Under the pieces are notes generated by a model. The model saw nothing but the letters and a program-made list of their open reading frames with translations. It was not told the DNA's origin and did no database searches. Position numbers and translations under genes: made by a program. This document shows, in pieces, positions 8,814-18,204 of a stretch of 64,000 nucleotides of DNA. The stretch is from Clostridiales bacterium. GTDB taxonomy: Bacteria > Bacillota > Clostridia > Christensenellales > Borkfalkiaceae. The stretch lies in contig DPGH01000012.1 in assembly GCA_003523255.1 (NCBI GenBank), positions 112,836 through 176,835 of the forward strand. Reading direction: 5' to 3'. How positions within the stretch are numbered: the first letter of the stretch is position 1; every line of letters begins with the position of its first letter.

Positions 8814-9924
8814 TCAAGTTTATTTTTTTATATCATTATTGTTAAAGGCAAATGGTAAAGATTTCAGTATAGGTGGGGTTCAAACATATTGTTTTGAACT
8901 ATCAAAATTATTCATGAAAAATCAGATGGCTGTTACGGTTTATCAATTTGCCGAGAAAGATTTTGATATCTTTTATGAGGGAATTCATGTAATCGGGAAA
9001 AAAGTTCCCATAAATAATTATAATAAAGCAAAAAAAATGCTCTATAAAAAATTTTTAGAAGAAGCTAAACCTGATAAAATTAACGATATCTTGCTTTTTG
9101 CTACCGATTATATGATTGTCAAGAATGATTTTGTAAAGTCGATTGCAATTCAGCACGGAGTGGCATGGGATATTACTTCATATAAAAAAGAAGCAGACTT
9201 AAGTAATATTTTTAAAATTATTTATAACTCTATTGGTTCAATAAAAAAGTATTTACGATTTAAGAAAGTAAACAACATTGTTGCCGTAGATTATAATTTT
9301 TTAAACTGGTATAGAACACAGGTTAAAAATATAAACAACAAAATCGTGGTGATACCTAACTTTGTCGATAGAGTAAAATATCGTGAATCGATAAATAGTA
9401 ACGTTGTAAAAATTATTTTTGCGCGTAGATTTGTGCCTTATCGCGGAACTCGTTTGTTTGTAAACGTAATAGGAAAACTTCTTCAAGCGTATGACAATAT
9501 ACAGATAACTATTGCCGGCGAAGGACCTGATGAAGAGTACATCAAAGAAAATATAGGTGAAAATAAAAATGTGTTTATTACGCGCTTTTCTCCCGATGAA
9601 AGTTTTAATGTACATTTACAACACGATATAGCGGTAATACCAACCCTTGGCTCTGAGGGTACATCTCTTTCTCTGTTAGAGGCTATGGGGGCAGGTTGCG
9701 CAGTCGTTTGTACAAATGTCGGAGGAATGACAAATATAGTTTTAGATCGGTTTAACGGCATCATGATTGCGCCTACGGAAGAAGAACTGGTTAACGCCTT
9801 AAAAGAACTTATAGATGATCGCGAATTGAGAAATGCCTTATCTCAAAGGGCGGTAGAAACTGTTCAATCATCTTTTAATAAAAAAAGATGGGAAAATGAA
9901 TGGATGAAAATAGTTGCAAAATAA
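8806..9924 (+). CDS. GT4 family glycosyltransferase
   Basis: A 372-residue GT-B glycosyltransferase overlapping the polymerase gene by eight bases. The N-terminal domain has the GGVQTYCFELSKLF segment near residues 24-37 common in GT4 enzymes; the C-terminal donor domain has FARRFVPYRGT, IAGEGPD and PTLGSEGTSLSLLEAMGAG (about 276-294), where two glutamates match the E-x7-E donor-phosphate motif. It is a clear GT4 member, with unknown sugar specificity. The start is ATG 8806, within the end of the preceding gene, which suggests translational coupling. Confidence 0.85.
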   Translation: MCNQVYFFISLLLKANGKDFSIGGVQTYCFELSKLFMKNQMAVTVYQFAEKDFDIFYEGIHVIGKKVPINNYNKAKKMLYKKFLEEAKPDKINDILLFATDYMIVKNDFVKSIAIQHGVAWDITSYKKEADLSNIFKIIYNSIGSIKKYLRFKKVNNIVAVDYNFLNWYRTQVKNINNKIVVIPNFVDRVKYRESINSNVVKIIFARRFVPYRGTRLFVNVIGKLLQAYDNIQITIAGEGPDEEYIKENIGENKNVFITRFSPDESFNVHLQHDIAVIPTLGSEGTSLSLLEAMGAGCAVVCTNVGGMTNIVLDRFNGIMIAPTEEELVNALKELIDDRELRNALSQRAVETVQSSFNKKRWENEWMKIVAK

Positions 9925-9943
9925 AACAAAGGATAAATATAGT

Positions 9944-10933
9944 ATGAAATTATTAACAATTTCGATTGCGGCATATAAGGCGGAAGAGTATATAGTTAAA
10001 GCGTTAGAATCGATTATAGGATCAAAATATATAGATAAGATACAGGTTGTGGTTGTTAATGATGGGTCAAAGGATGGGACTGTAAACATAGTTAAAAAGT
10101 ATATAGACAGATACCCGACCATTGTTGACTTAATAGACAAAGAAAATGGAGGCTATGGGTCTACTATTAATGCTTCGCTACAAATAGCAAAAGGTCGATA
10201 TTATAAGCTTTTGGATGCTGATGATTGGTTTAATACCTCGGAGTTGGACAAATTAGTGGAGGCATTGGAAAGCACGAATGCCGATATTGTCGTTTCTGAT
10301 TATTGCCGCTATTATGAGCGGAATGGACTTACAGAGAATATAAAAACTTTAAAAGTTGAGTATGATCATATTTATGATGTTAAAGAATTAAATACATTTA
10401 CCATAAATCCAGCGCTTACAGTAAAGACCCAAATAATACAGGGGCAGATTAAAATTACCGAAAAATGCTTATATACGGACGTTGAGTTCTGTGCTAAAGC
10501 GATTATAAAAGCTAATAATTTTGTTTATTTCCCCTATTGTGTTTACTGTTATCGTATTGGCAGGGAAGGACAGAGTGTTTCTTCGGAAGGCAGGATGAAA
10601 CATATAGCAGAGCATGAATATATCATTAAAGAATTATACGAAACTGCATTTGATAAAATTCAAAATGAAGAATCTAAAAACAGTATTTACAGATTGTTTA
10701 GCGAGCATATTAAATATTATGCATTTTATGCAAAACCGAATAAAGATAATTTAAACAGGTTCATTTCTTTTTGTAAATATTTGAAAAATAACGCTCCCGA
10801 AGCTGTTAATTATTTAAATAAGTGGAGTAAAAAATGTTATAAGCATCCAAAAATATATTATCTTCCTACATGCATTTTTATCAGGTGTGGGCATAAAGTA
10901 AAAAAGTTGTTCAGAAAAAAGGACTTGAAATGA
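9944..10933 (+). CDS. GT2 family glycosyltransferase
   Basis: A 329-residue GT-A fold inverting transferase. ATG 9944 is chosen because it follows AAAGGAT by about ten bases and gives MKLLTISIAAYKAEEYI, the normal first strand; the frame extends upstream to a TTG at 9914 without family content. The nucleotide-binding VVNDGSKDGT is near residues 36-45 and the metal-binding DADDW near 90-95. It would add a beta-linked or other inverted sugar to the repeat unit at the cytosolic face. Its stop overlaps the flippase ATG (ATGA at 10930). Confidence 0.88.
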   Translation: MKLLTISIAAYKAEEYIVKALESIIGSKYIDKIQVVVVNDGSKDGTVNIVKKYIDRYPTIVDLIDKENGGYGSTINASLQIAKGRYYKLLDADDWFNTSELDKLVEALESTNADIVVSDYCRYYERNGLTENIKTLKVEYDHIYDVKELNTFTINPALTVKTQIIQGQIKITEKCLYTDVEFCAKAIIKANNFVYFPYCVYCYRIGREGQSVSSEGRMKHIAEHEYIIKELYETAFDKIQNEESKNSIYRLFSEHIKYYAFYAKPNKDNLNRFISFCKYLKNNAPEAVNYLNKWSKKCYKHPKIYYLPTCIFIRCGHKVKKLFRKKDLK

Positions 10934-12411
10934 TATACAATAATTCTATAAAAAAGAATTATATTTTACAAAGCATTCTTACAATAGCAAATGTCCTAAT
11001 CCCTTTGGTAACGTACCCGTACATAACAAGGGTTTTGTTACCAGTCGGCACAGGTAAAGTCGCTTTCGCAAATTCGGTTGTTGCATATTTTATTATGTTT
11101 GCGCAATTAGGTATTCCTACTTATGCGGTAAAGGAGTGCGCTGCGGTCAGGGAAGATGAACAGGCGTTATCAACTAAAGTTAAAGAGTTGATGATTATTT
11201 GTGTCTGCACTTCACTTTTTTCTTGTCTGTGTTTGTATGTTTGTGTGTTGTTTGTTCAAAAACTATATGCGGAAAAATGGTTGTATCTGATTTTGAGTTG
11301 TTCCATTTTTTTACAGGCAATAGGGATCGAATGGCTGTTTTCGGCAATTGAACAATATTCATATATAACTAAGAGATCGTTATTATTTAAATTGATTTCT
11401 ATGATAGCGATTTTTATCTTGATACGCAAAGAAACAGATTATGTTCTTTATGCGGGCATATCTGTATTTTCTACGTCTGCTTCTTATATATTAAACTTTT
11501 TCTATTCTAAAAAGTTTATAAATTTAAAGAAGACCCAAAAGTTGAATTGTAAAAAGCATTTTAAAGGGATATTGATGTTTTTTGCAATGACATGCGCGTC
11601 AACAATATATCTGAATCTTGATTCGGTAATGTTGGGTTTTATTGTCGGGGATACTGAAGTGGGGTTATATAGTACTGCGGTAAAAGTCAGGACTTTACTA
11701 TTAACATTGATAACTTCACTGGGAACAGTTGTTTTGCCGCGAGCATCATATTATATTGCGCAAGATAAAATGGAAGAATTTTGGGGGTTGATAAAAAAGT
11801 CGGCTGAATTCGTGTTTTTGCTATCAATTCCGTTGACGATCTATTTTATTATATTTGCGAGGCCGAGTATTTTATTGCTTGCAGGGAATGATTTTTATGG
11901 TTCAATACTGCCTATGCAAATAATTATGCCAACGCTATTTTTAGTGGGGGCTTCAAATTTGACCGGTATTCAGATATTGATACCGCTTGGAAAAGGAAAA
12001 ATCGTTTTAATATCAGAAATTGTCGGTGCGATAATTGATTTTGTGTTAAATTTATTTTTGATAAAAAAGTATGGGGCAGTCGGTGCGGCTTTTACAACTT
12101 TATTAGCGGAATTATTTGTTTTATTGGTTCAATTGGTTGCATTAAGGAAAGAATTAAAGAAAATTTTTTACAATATAAAAATAATAAAATATTTAAGTGC
12201 GATAGTTTTGGCTATTATAGGTTCGTATTGGATACAATTTTTTATTACAAATAATTTTGTATTATTAGTTGTAACTGCGTTTTCTTTTTTTATTATTTAT
12301 TATGTGGTATTGTTGATAATTAAAGAAACTATGGCGACGCAAATATTTAGGTTGTTTATATCAATTATGAAGAAAATTTTTAAAAGGAAACAAGAAAATG
12401 AAAAAGGTTAA
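10930..12411 (+). CDS. Polysaccharide repeat-unit flippase (Wzx, MOP superfamily)
   Basis: A 493-residue integral membrane protein with about fourteen hydrophobic segments, starting in ATGA overlap with the GT2 gene. The N-terminal QSILTIANVLIPLVTYPYITRVL followed by GTGKVAFANSVVAYF is characteristic of oligosaccharide flippases of the polysaccharide_synt family. It would move undecaprenyl-linked repeat units across the membrane for polymerisation by the Wzy-like protein encoded at 7563. It overlaps the next gene by 14 bases. Recognition is good despite low codon GC. Confidence 0.88.
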   Translation: MIYNNSIKKNYILQSILTIANVLIPLVTYPYITRVLLPVGTGKVAFANSVVAYFIMFAQLGIPTYAVKECAAVREDEQALSTKVKELMIICVCTSLFSCLCLYVCVLFVQKLYAEKWLYLILSCSIFLQAIGIEWLFSAIEQYSYITKRSLLFKLISMIAIFILIRKETDYVLYAGISVFSTSASYILNFFYSKKFINLKKTQKLNCKKHFKGILMFFAMTCASTIYLNLDSVMLGFIVGDTEVGLYSTAVKVRTLLLTLITSLGTVVLPRASYYIAQDKMEEFWGLIKKSAEFVFLLSIPLTIYFIIFARPSILLLAGNDFYGSILPMQIIMPTLFLVGASNLTGIQILIPLGKGKIVLISEIVGAIIDFVLNLFLIKKYGAVGAAFTTLLAELFVLLVQLVALRKELKKIFYNIKIIKYLSAIVLAIIGSYWIQFFITNNFVLLVVTAFSFFIIYYVVLLIIKETMATQIFRLFISIMKKIFKRKQENEKG

Positions 12412-13648
12412 ATATTTAATTTTAGGCGCAGGAATAAGTGGTTTGACATTCGCGACACTTAAAAGACAAGAAGATTATTTAATTATAGAAAAGAGTAATA
12501 AAGCAGGCGGCTTATGTAAATCGTTTTATGAAAATGGATATGTGTGGGATGTGGCAGGACATTTTTTCCATTTTCATTCTGAAGAAACAAAAAAGTATTA
12601 TATAGAATTGATGAATGGGGTAGAACAAAAAAATGTAAAAAAATGTGCAAAAGTATATTATTCCGAAAAAATGATGGATGCACCTTTTCAATTTAATATT
12701 CATCAATTAAAAACCAAAGAGTTTATTGAATGTTTGACTGATTTGTATTTTGCGCATAGTGGTGATAGTGCGGAAAATTTCGAAGACTATGTCAAATGTA
12801 AATATGGTAACGGAATAGCCAATAAGTTTTTGATACCTTATAACGAAAAATTATATGCTTGTAAAATGAACGAATTGGAAAAAAATTCTATGGGGGCATT
12901 TTTACCAAAACTAGATTTTTGTTCTTTAATGAATTATTATCGCATGGATAATAATTTGAATGGAAAGACTTATAATGATTTTTTTATGTATCCCGTAAAC
13001 GGATGTATGGAAGTGATCAATTCCTTGATGAAAAAACTTGATAAAGAAAAAATAAAACTAAGCGAAAAGGTGATAGAAATTGACGTAGACAAAAAAGAAG
13101 TCGTAACGGATAGAGAGATTTATAATTATGAATACTTGATAAGTTCTGTATCTTTGTCAACTTTTATTGAATGTGAGAAGGGAAAGAAAGAAAATATTTT
13201 AAATTGGAATAAGGTTCTGGTATTGAATATCGGTTTTGACAGACCGAGTATAGACAAAAATGTTTCGTGGATTTATTTCCCGGGGAGTGAAATATTTTAT
13301 AGAGTTGGTTTCTATAACAATATAGCCGAGACTCAAAAGTTAAGCGTATATGTAGAGATAGGCTACAGTAAGGAAGAAGAAATAGACATTGAATATGCTT
13401 TTAAACAAACAATCAATGATCTTAAAAAAGTAGGGATAATCGGAGATCATAATGTGGATTCATGGCAACCGTATATCATCGATCCTGGGTATGTACATAT
13501 TACTACTGAATGTACATCGATGATCAATAATTATATGTCAAAAATGAAAGAAAAAAACGTGTATATGATTGGTCGATATGCTCGGTGGGAATATTCAGCA
13601 ATGGATGATTCTTTTGAACAGGCTTTTAAACTAAACAAAGAGATTTAA
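12398..13648 (+). CDS. FAD-dependent oxidoreductase, UDP-galactopyranose-mutase-like
   Basis: A 416-residue flavoprotein with an N-terminal dinucleotide-binding motif GAGISGLTFA (about residues 10-19), an EKSNKAGGLCKSF segment typical of the amine oxidase/UGM/protoporphyrinogen oxidase fold, and a C-terminal FAD-contact segment GRYARWEYSAMDDSFEQAF. Proteins of this type are frequent in capsule loci and are annotated as NAD(P)-binding LPS biosynthesis proteins or UDP-galactopyranose-mutase relatives. Whether it interconverts pyranose and furanose sugars cannot be shown here. It overlaps the flippase gene by 14 bases and is the last gene of the AT-rich block. Confidence 0.75.
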   Translation: MKKVKYLILGAGISGLTFATLKRQEDYLIIEKSNKAGGLCKSFYENGYVWDVAGHFFHFHSEETKKYYIELMNGVEQKNVKKCAKVYYSEKMMDAPFQFNIHQLKTKEFIECLTDLYFAHSGDSAENFEDYVKCKYGNGIANKFLIPYNEKLYACKMNELEKNSMGAFLPKLDFCSLMNYYRMDNNLNGKTYNDFFMYPVNGCMEVINSLMKKLDKEKIKLSEKVIEIDVDKKEVVTDREIYNYEYLISSVSLSTFIECEKGKKENILNWNKVLVLNIGFDRPSIDKNVSWIYFPGSEIFYRVGFYNNIAETQKLSVYVEIGYSKEEEIDIEYAFKQTINDLKKVGIIGDHNVDSWQPYIIDPGYVHITTECTSMINNYMSKMKEKNVYMIGRYARWEYSAMDDSFEQAFKLNKEI

Positions 13649-13651
13649 ATT

Positions 13652-14743
13652 ATGAAAACTATAATGCTTGTATTCGGGACTAGACCCGAAGCGATAAAAA
13701 TGTGTCCGCTCGTAAACGAGTTAAAGACGAGAAGAGGAATTAAAACGGTTGTATGCGTAAGCGGACAGCATAGACAAATGCTCGATCAGGTACTTGATGT
13801 ATTCAATGTCGTTCCCGATTATGATTTGTCTATAATGAAAGAAAAACAAACTTTGTTTGACATTACTACCAGTATATTGGACAAAATAAAAACCGTGCTC
13901 GAAGACGTAAAACCGGATGTGGTTCTTGTACACGGAGATACTTCTACGACGTTTGTAACGGCGCTTGCCTGTTTTTATTTGCAAATTCCTGTGGGACATG
14001 TCGAGGCGGGGCTCCGGACATATAATATTTATTCGCCGTATCCGGAAGAGTTTAATCGGCAAGCGGTGAGCATTATATCAAAATATAATTTTGCTCCTAC
14101 CGAACTTTCCAAAGAAAATTTAATCCGAGAGGGTAAAGATCCTTCTTCGATTTATGTTACTGGAAATACTGCAATCGATGCTTTGAAAACGACGGTTAAA
14201 CCCTGCTATACGCATTCTGATTTGGAATGGGCAAAGGATAGTAAACTTATAATTATAACAGCACATCGTAGAGAGAATCTCGGAGAGCCGATGCATCATA
14301 TGTTTAGAGCCATAAGACGCATAATGGATGAGCATAAAGATGTAAAAGCAATTTATCCGATTCATATGAACCCGATTGTAAGAAGTGAAGCGGAAGAGGA
14401 ATTGAGCGGTTGTGATAGAATACGAATAATAGAACCGCTCGAAGTTGTTGACTTTCATAATTTTCTTGCAAAAAGTTATATGATACTTACGGATAGCGGC
14501 GGTATTCAAGAAGAAGCGCCATCTCTTGGTAAACCGGTTCTTGTTATGAGAGATACGACTGAACGCCCGGAGGGAATTGCCGCCGGAACTTTAAAGTTAG
14601 TGGGAACAGACGAAGAAACGATTTATAAAAACTTTAAGTTGTTACTTGAGGATAAAACCGAGTACGATAAAATGGCACAGGCGAGTAATCCGTATGGCGA
14701 CGGTTTTGCATGTAAAAGAATTGCGGATATTATAGGAGAGTAA
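13652..14743 (+). CDS. wecB: UDP-N-acetylglucosamine 2-epimerase (non-hydrolysing)
   Basis: A 363-residue enzyme that interconverts UDP-GlcNAc and UDP-ManNAc. It opens with LVFGTRPEAIKM, and shows VHGDTSTTF, HVEAGLRT, TAHRRENLG (about 206-214), the DSGGIQEEAP substrate segment (about 288-297) and RDTTERPEG, all diagnostic of WecB/MnaA. Base composition is intermediate between the AT-rich block and the right flank. UDP-ManNAc can feed wall teichoic acid linkage as well as the local polysaccharide, so it need not be dedicated to this locus. It lies three bases after the flavoprotein gene. Confidence 0.95.
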   Translation: MKTIMLVFGTRPEAIKMCPLVNELKTRRGIKTVVCVSGQHRQMLDQVLDVFNVVPDYDLSIMKEKQTLFDITTSILDKIKTVLEDVKPDVVLVHGDTSTTFVTALACFYLQIPVGHVEAGLRTYNIYSPYPEEFNRQAVSIISKYNFAPTELSKENLIREGKDPSSIYVTGNTAIDALKTTVKPCYTHSDLEWAKDSKLIIITAHRRENLGEPMHHMFRAIRRIMDEHKDVKAIYPIHMNPIVRSEAEEELSGCDRIRIIEPLEVVDFHNFLAKSYMILTDSGGIQEEAPSLGKPVLVMRDTTERPEGIAAGTLKLVGTDEETIYKNFKLLLEDKTEYDKMAQASNPYGDGFACKRIADIIGE

Positions 14744-14746
14744 TTT

Positions 14747-15793
14747 ATGAATATTTTTAACAACAAAACTTTGATGATTACAGGGGGAACGGGGAGTTTC
14801 GGTAACGCCGTTCTCAATCGGTTTTTAAAAACCGATATCGGAGAAATTCGCATTTTTTCTCGCGACGAGAAAAAACAAGACGATATGCGCCACGAGTTTC
14901 AGGAAAGAATGCCCGAAGTTGCGGATAAAATAAAATTTTATATAGGCGACGTGCGCGACATTAACTCCGTCAGGGGTGCGATGCACGGTGTTGATTATAT
15001 TTTTCATGCCGCCGCGCTTAAACAGGTGCCGAGTTGTGAATTTTTCCCGATGGAAGCGGTCCGTACCAACGTTATCGGCACGGACAACGTTTTAACGGCG
15101 GCAATTGAGGAAGGCGTAAAGTCGGTTATATGTCTTTCCACGGACAAGGCGGCGTATCCTATTAACGCGATGGGGATGAGCAAAGCGGTAGAAGAAAAAA
15201 TCGCCGTGGCGAAATCTCGCAATAGCGGCAATACCAAAATATGCTGCACGCGTTACGGTAACGTAATGTGTTCGCGCGGGTCTGTTATTCCGCTGTGGAT
15301 AGACCAGATAAAACACGGACAGCCCGTAACGCTTACAGAGCCCACGATGACGCGTTTTATAATGTCTTTGGATGAAGCGGTTGATTTAGTTCTTTTTGCG
15401 TTTGAACACGGCAAAAACGGCGATTTGCTTATACAAAAAGCCCCCGCATGCACTATCCGTACGCAAGCGGAAGCGGTATGCGAACTTTTCGGCGGCAATA
15501 AAGAAGAGATAAAGGTGATAGGCATACGCCACGGCGAAAAAATGTATGAAACGCTTTTAACCAAAGAAGAATGTGCAAAAGCTGTGGATATGGGTAATTT
15601 TTATCGAGTGCCGGCGGACAACCGCGACTTAAACTATGATAAGTATTTTAAGGACGGAAACGACAAGGCCGTTACCATAACCGAGTTCAATTCAAACAAT
15701 ACCAAAAGGCTTAACGTAGAAGAAACGAAAGCAAAAATCGCTTCGCTTGCCTACATACAGGACGAACTGAAAAAGTTACGTTCCGAAAAATAG
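14747..15793 (+). CDS. capE: UDP-GlcNAc 4,6-dehydratase/5-epimerase (FnlA/WbjB/CapE)
   Basis: First enzyme of UDP-L-FucNAc synthesis, converting UDP-GlcNAc to a 4-keto-6-deoxy L-configured intermediate. A 348-residue extended SDR with TGGTGSFGNAVL (about residues 12-23), the SRDEKKQDDMRHEF segment typical of the FlaA1/CapE group, and AAALKQVPSCEFFP. The active site position corresponds to the MGMSK segment (around 143), in which Tyr of the usual YxxxK is replaced by Met as expected in this family. The two following genes are the next two steps of the same pathway, which makes the assignment strong. Confidence 0.93.
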   Translation: MNIFNNKTLMITGGTGSFGNAVLNRFLKTDIGEIRIFSRDEKKQDDMRHEFQERMPEVADKIKFYIGDVRDINSVRGAMHGVDYIFHAAALKQVPSCEFFPMEAVRTNVIGTDNVLTAAIEEGVKSVICLSTDKAAYPINAMGMSKAVEEKIAVAKSRNSGNTKICCTRYGNVMCSRGSVIPLWIDQIKHGQPVTLTEPTMTRFIMSLDEAVDLVLFAFEHGKNGDLLIQKAPACTIRTQAEAVCELFGGNKEEIKVIGIRHGEKMYETLLTKEECAKAVDMGNFYRVPADNRDLNYDKYFKDGNDKAVTITEFNSNNTKRLNVEETKAKIASLAYIQDELKKLRSEK

Positions 15794-15797
15794 AGTT

Positions 15798-16994
15798 ATG
15801 AATATACTTGTAACCGGCGCGAAGGGTTTTGTCGGTAAAAACCTGTGTTACGCGTTAAAAAACGTAAAAGACGGCAAGGATAAGACCCGCCATAATCTTA
15901 TCGTAAGCGAAATATACGAGTACGATATCGACTCAAACGCGGCAGATTTGGCGTTATATTGTCAAAAAGCCGATTTCGTGTTTAACCTTGCGGGCGTAAA
16001 TCGCCCGAAAGACCCTGAGGAGTTCAAAAAAGGCAATTTCGGTTTTGCGTCTACCCTTTTAAACGAGCTTGAAAAAGCAGGGAACAAGTGCCCCGTTATG
16101 CTCGCTTCGTCCATTCAGGCAACGCTTATCGGCAGGTACGACGGCGAATACGGCAGAAGCAAAAAGGCGGGGGAACAATTGTTTTTCGACTATGCGGAAA
16201 GAACGGGCGCAAAAGTACTTGTATACAGGTTTCCTAACCTGTTCGGCAAGTGGTGCCGCCCGAATTACAACAGCGCGGTCGCGACTTTTTGTTATAACGT
16301 CGCTAACGACTTACCTATAACCGTAAACGATCGTTCGACCGAACTCGAACTGCTTTACATAGACGATTTGGTTTGCGAAATGTTTGACGCGCTCGAAAAT
16401 AAAGCGCATCGCGCCGAGTTTGACGGATTAAAAACGGTAATAACCGAAAAAGGCAAATATTGCGCCGTACCCGTTACGCATAGGGTAACTCTCGGTGAAA
16501 TAGCGGATTTATTGACGGAGTTTTCAAGACAACCGCAAACGCTTGTAATGCCGGAAATACCCGAAGGGTCTTTTGCGAAAAAATTGTATTCTACTTATTT
16601 GTCGTATTTGCCAAAAGAAAAAGTAACGTTTTCGCTAAAAACGAACTCGGACGCGCGCGGGAGTTTTACCGAACTGTTAAAAACCGAAAAATGCGGACAA
16701 ATTTCCGTAAACGTTTCCGACCCGAAGATAACAAAAGGCAAGCACTGGCACAACAGTAAGTGGGAGTTGTTTATAGTCGTTTCCGGGCACGGACTGATAC
16801 GCGAGCGCAAGATAGGCACGGACGAGGTTATGGAGTTCGAGGTTTCGGGAGATAAAATAGAAGCCGTGCATATGCTCCCGGGGTATACGCACGAAATAAT
16901 AAATTTAAGCGATACGGAAAAGTTGGTAACGGTAATGTGGGCGAACGAACAATTCGACGCCGCCCACCCCGATACTTATTTTGAGGAGATATAA
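15798..16994 (+). CDS. capF: NAD-dependent reductase with C-terminal cupin (FnlB/WbjC/CapF)
   Basis: A 398-residue two-domain enzyme acting second in UDP-L-FucNAc synthesis; in characterised relatives the cupin domain performs C3 epimerisation and the SDR domain reduces the 4-keto group with NADPH. The N-terminal GAKGFVGKNL (about residues 7-16) begins the Rossmann fold and VYRFPNLFGKWCRPN is the family signature near 140-155. The cupin half includes KGKHWHNSKWELF (about 314-326) with metal-binding His residues, and LPGYTHEI. Length and domain order match CapF. Separated by four bases from the preceding gene. Confidence 0.93.
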   Translation: MNILVTGAKGFVGKNLCYALKNVKDGKDKTRHNLIVSEIYEYDIDSNAADLALYCQKADFVFNLAGVNRPKDPEEFKKGNFGFASTLLNELEKAGNKCPVMLASSIQATLIGRYDGEYGRSKKAGEQLFFDYAERTGAKVLVYRFPNLFGKWCRPNYNSAVATFCYNVANDLPITVNDRSTELELLYIDDLVCEMFDALENKAHRAEFDGLKTVITEKGKYCAVPVTHRVTLGEIADLLTEFSRQPQTLVMPEIPEGSFAKKLYSTYLSYLPKEKVTFSLKTNSDARGSFTELLKTEKCGQISVNVSDPKITKGKHWHNSKWELFIVVSGHGLIRERKIGTDEVMEFEVSGDKIEAVHMLPGYTHEIINLSDTEKLVTVMWANEQFDAAHPDTYFEEI

Positions 16995-16996
16995 AA

Positions 16997-18175
16997 ATGA
17001 AAACAGATTATTCCGATATAAAGTTTAAAGGCGACGGGAGATTGAAACTACTTATAATCGTCGGCACCCGTCCCGAAATTATAAGGCTCGCCGCGGTTAT
17101 AACCAAGTGCAGAAAGTATTTCGACTGCGTACTGGCGCATACGGGGCAAAATTACGATTACAACTTAAACGGCGTGTTTTTTAAAGACCTTAAACTTGCC
17201 GACCCCGAAGTATATATGAACGCCGTGGGCGACGATTTGGGCGCGACGGTAGGCAACATAATAAACTGCTCGTATAAACTCATAAACGATATTAAGCCGG
17301 ACGCGCTTTTAATTCTCGGCGACACTAATTCTTGCTTATCCGCCATTGCAGCGAAGCGTTTACACGTTCCGATATTCCATATGGAAGCGGGTAACAGGTG
17401 TAAAGACGAGTGTTTGCCGGAGGAAACCAACCGCCGTATAGTTGATATAATTTCCGACGTAAACATGGCTTATTCCGAACATGCGAGGCGGTACCTTGCG
17501 GAGTGCAGTTTACCGAAAGAAAGAACTTTCGTTACGGGTTCACCCATGGCGGAGGTGTTACGCGCGAATCTTACCGATATAGAAAAATCGGACGTACTGA
17601 AAAGGTTGAATTTACAACCGAAAAAATACATTTTGTTGTCTGCGCACCGCGAGGAGAATATCGATACCGAAAAGAACTTTACCGCGCTTTTTACGGCGAT
17701 AAACGGTCTTGCGCAGAAATACGATATGCCGATACTATATTCGTGCCATCCGCGCTCCAAAAAAAGACTTGACGAAAGCGGGTTTAAACTCGACGAGCGC
17801 GTTATAAGACACGAGCCGCTCGGTTTTCACGATTACAACAATTTGCAAATGAACGCTTTCGCGGTCGTTTCGGACAGCGGTACCTTGCCCGAAGAAAGCA
17901 GTTTTTACACGAGCATAGGCAAACCGTTTCCCGCGGTGTGTATAAGGACTAGTACGGAACGTCCCGAGGCTTTGGATAAGGCATGCTTCGTTTTAGCGGG
18001 TATAGACGGCAACGGACTTATCCAGGCTGTTGATACCGCCGTAAGCATGAATGAAAACGGCGACGACGGCATACCCGTTCCCGATTACGTTGAAGAAAAC
18101 GTGTCGACCAAAGTCGTTAAAATAATACAGTCTTATACTTCTACCGTCAATAAAATGGTGTGGCGTAAGTTTTAA
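16997..18175 (+). CDS. capG: UDP-L-FucNAc 2-epimerase (FnlC/WbjD/CapG)
   Basis: A 392-residue WecB-like epimerase that completes UDP-L-FucNAc by C2 epimerisation. It has IVGTRPEIIRLA (about residues 16-27), HTGQNYDYN, LGDTNSCLSA, MEAGNRCKDECLPEE (the WbjD-type variant of the HVEAGLRT motif), SAHREENID and a DSGTLPEESSF segment. These variants separate it from the wecB gene at 13652 in the same operon. It starts two bases after capF. Together with the two preceding genes this gives a full UDP-GlcNAc to UDP-L-FucNAc route. Confidence 0.93.
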   Translation: MKTDYSDIKFKGDGRLKLLIIVGTRPEIIRLAAVITKCRKYFDCVLAHTGQNYDYNLNGVFFKDLKLADPEVYMNAVGDDLGATVGNIINCSYKLINDIKPDALLILGDTNSCLSAIAAKRLHVPIFHMEAGNRCKDECLPEETNRRIVDIISDVNMAYSEHARRYLAECSLPKERTFVTGSPMAEVLRANLTDIEKSDVLKRLNLQPKKYILLSAHREENIDTEKNFTALFTAINGLAQKYDMPILYSCHPRSKKRLDESGFKLDERVIRHEPLGFHDYNNLQMNAFAVVSDSGTLPEESSFYTSIGKPFPAVCIRTSTERPEALDKACFVLAGIDGNGLIQAVDTAVSMNENGDDGIPVPDYVEENVSTKVVKIIQSYTSTVNKMVWRKF

Positions 18176-18204
18176 CGATTTTTGCATATTTGCTTTTATA
18201 AAAA

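Noticed and set aside
4261..13651. AT-rich block considered as a prophage or integrative element
   Set aside because: No integrase, transposase, att repeats or phage genes; all genes fit polysaccharide synthesis.
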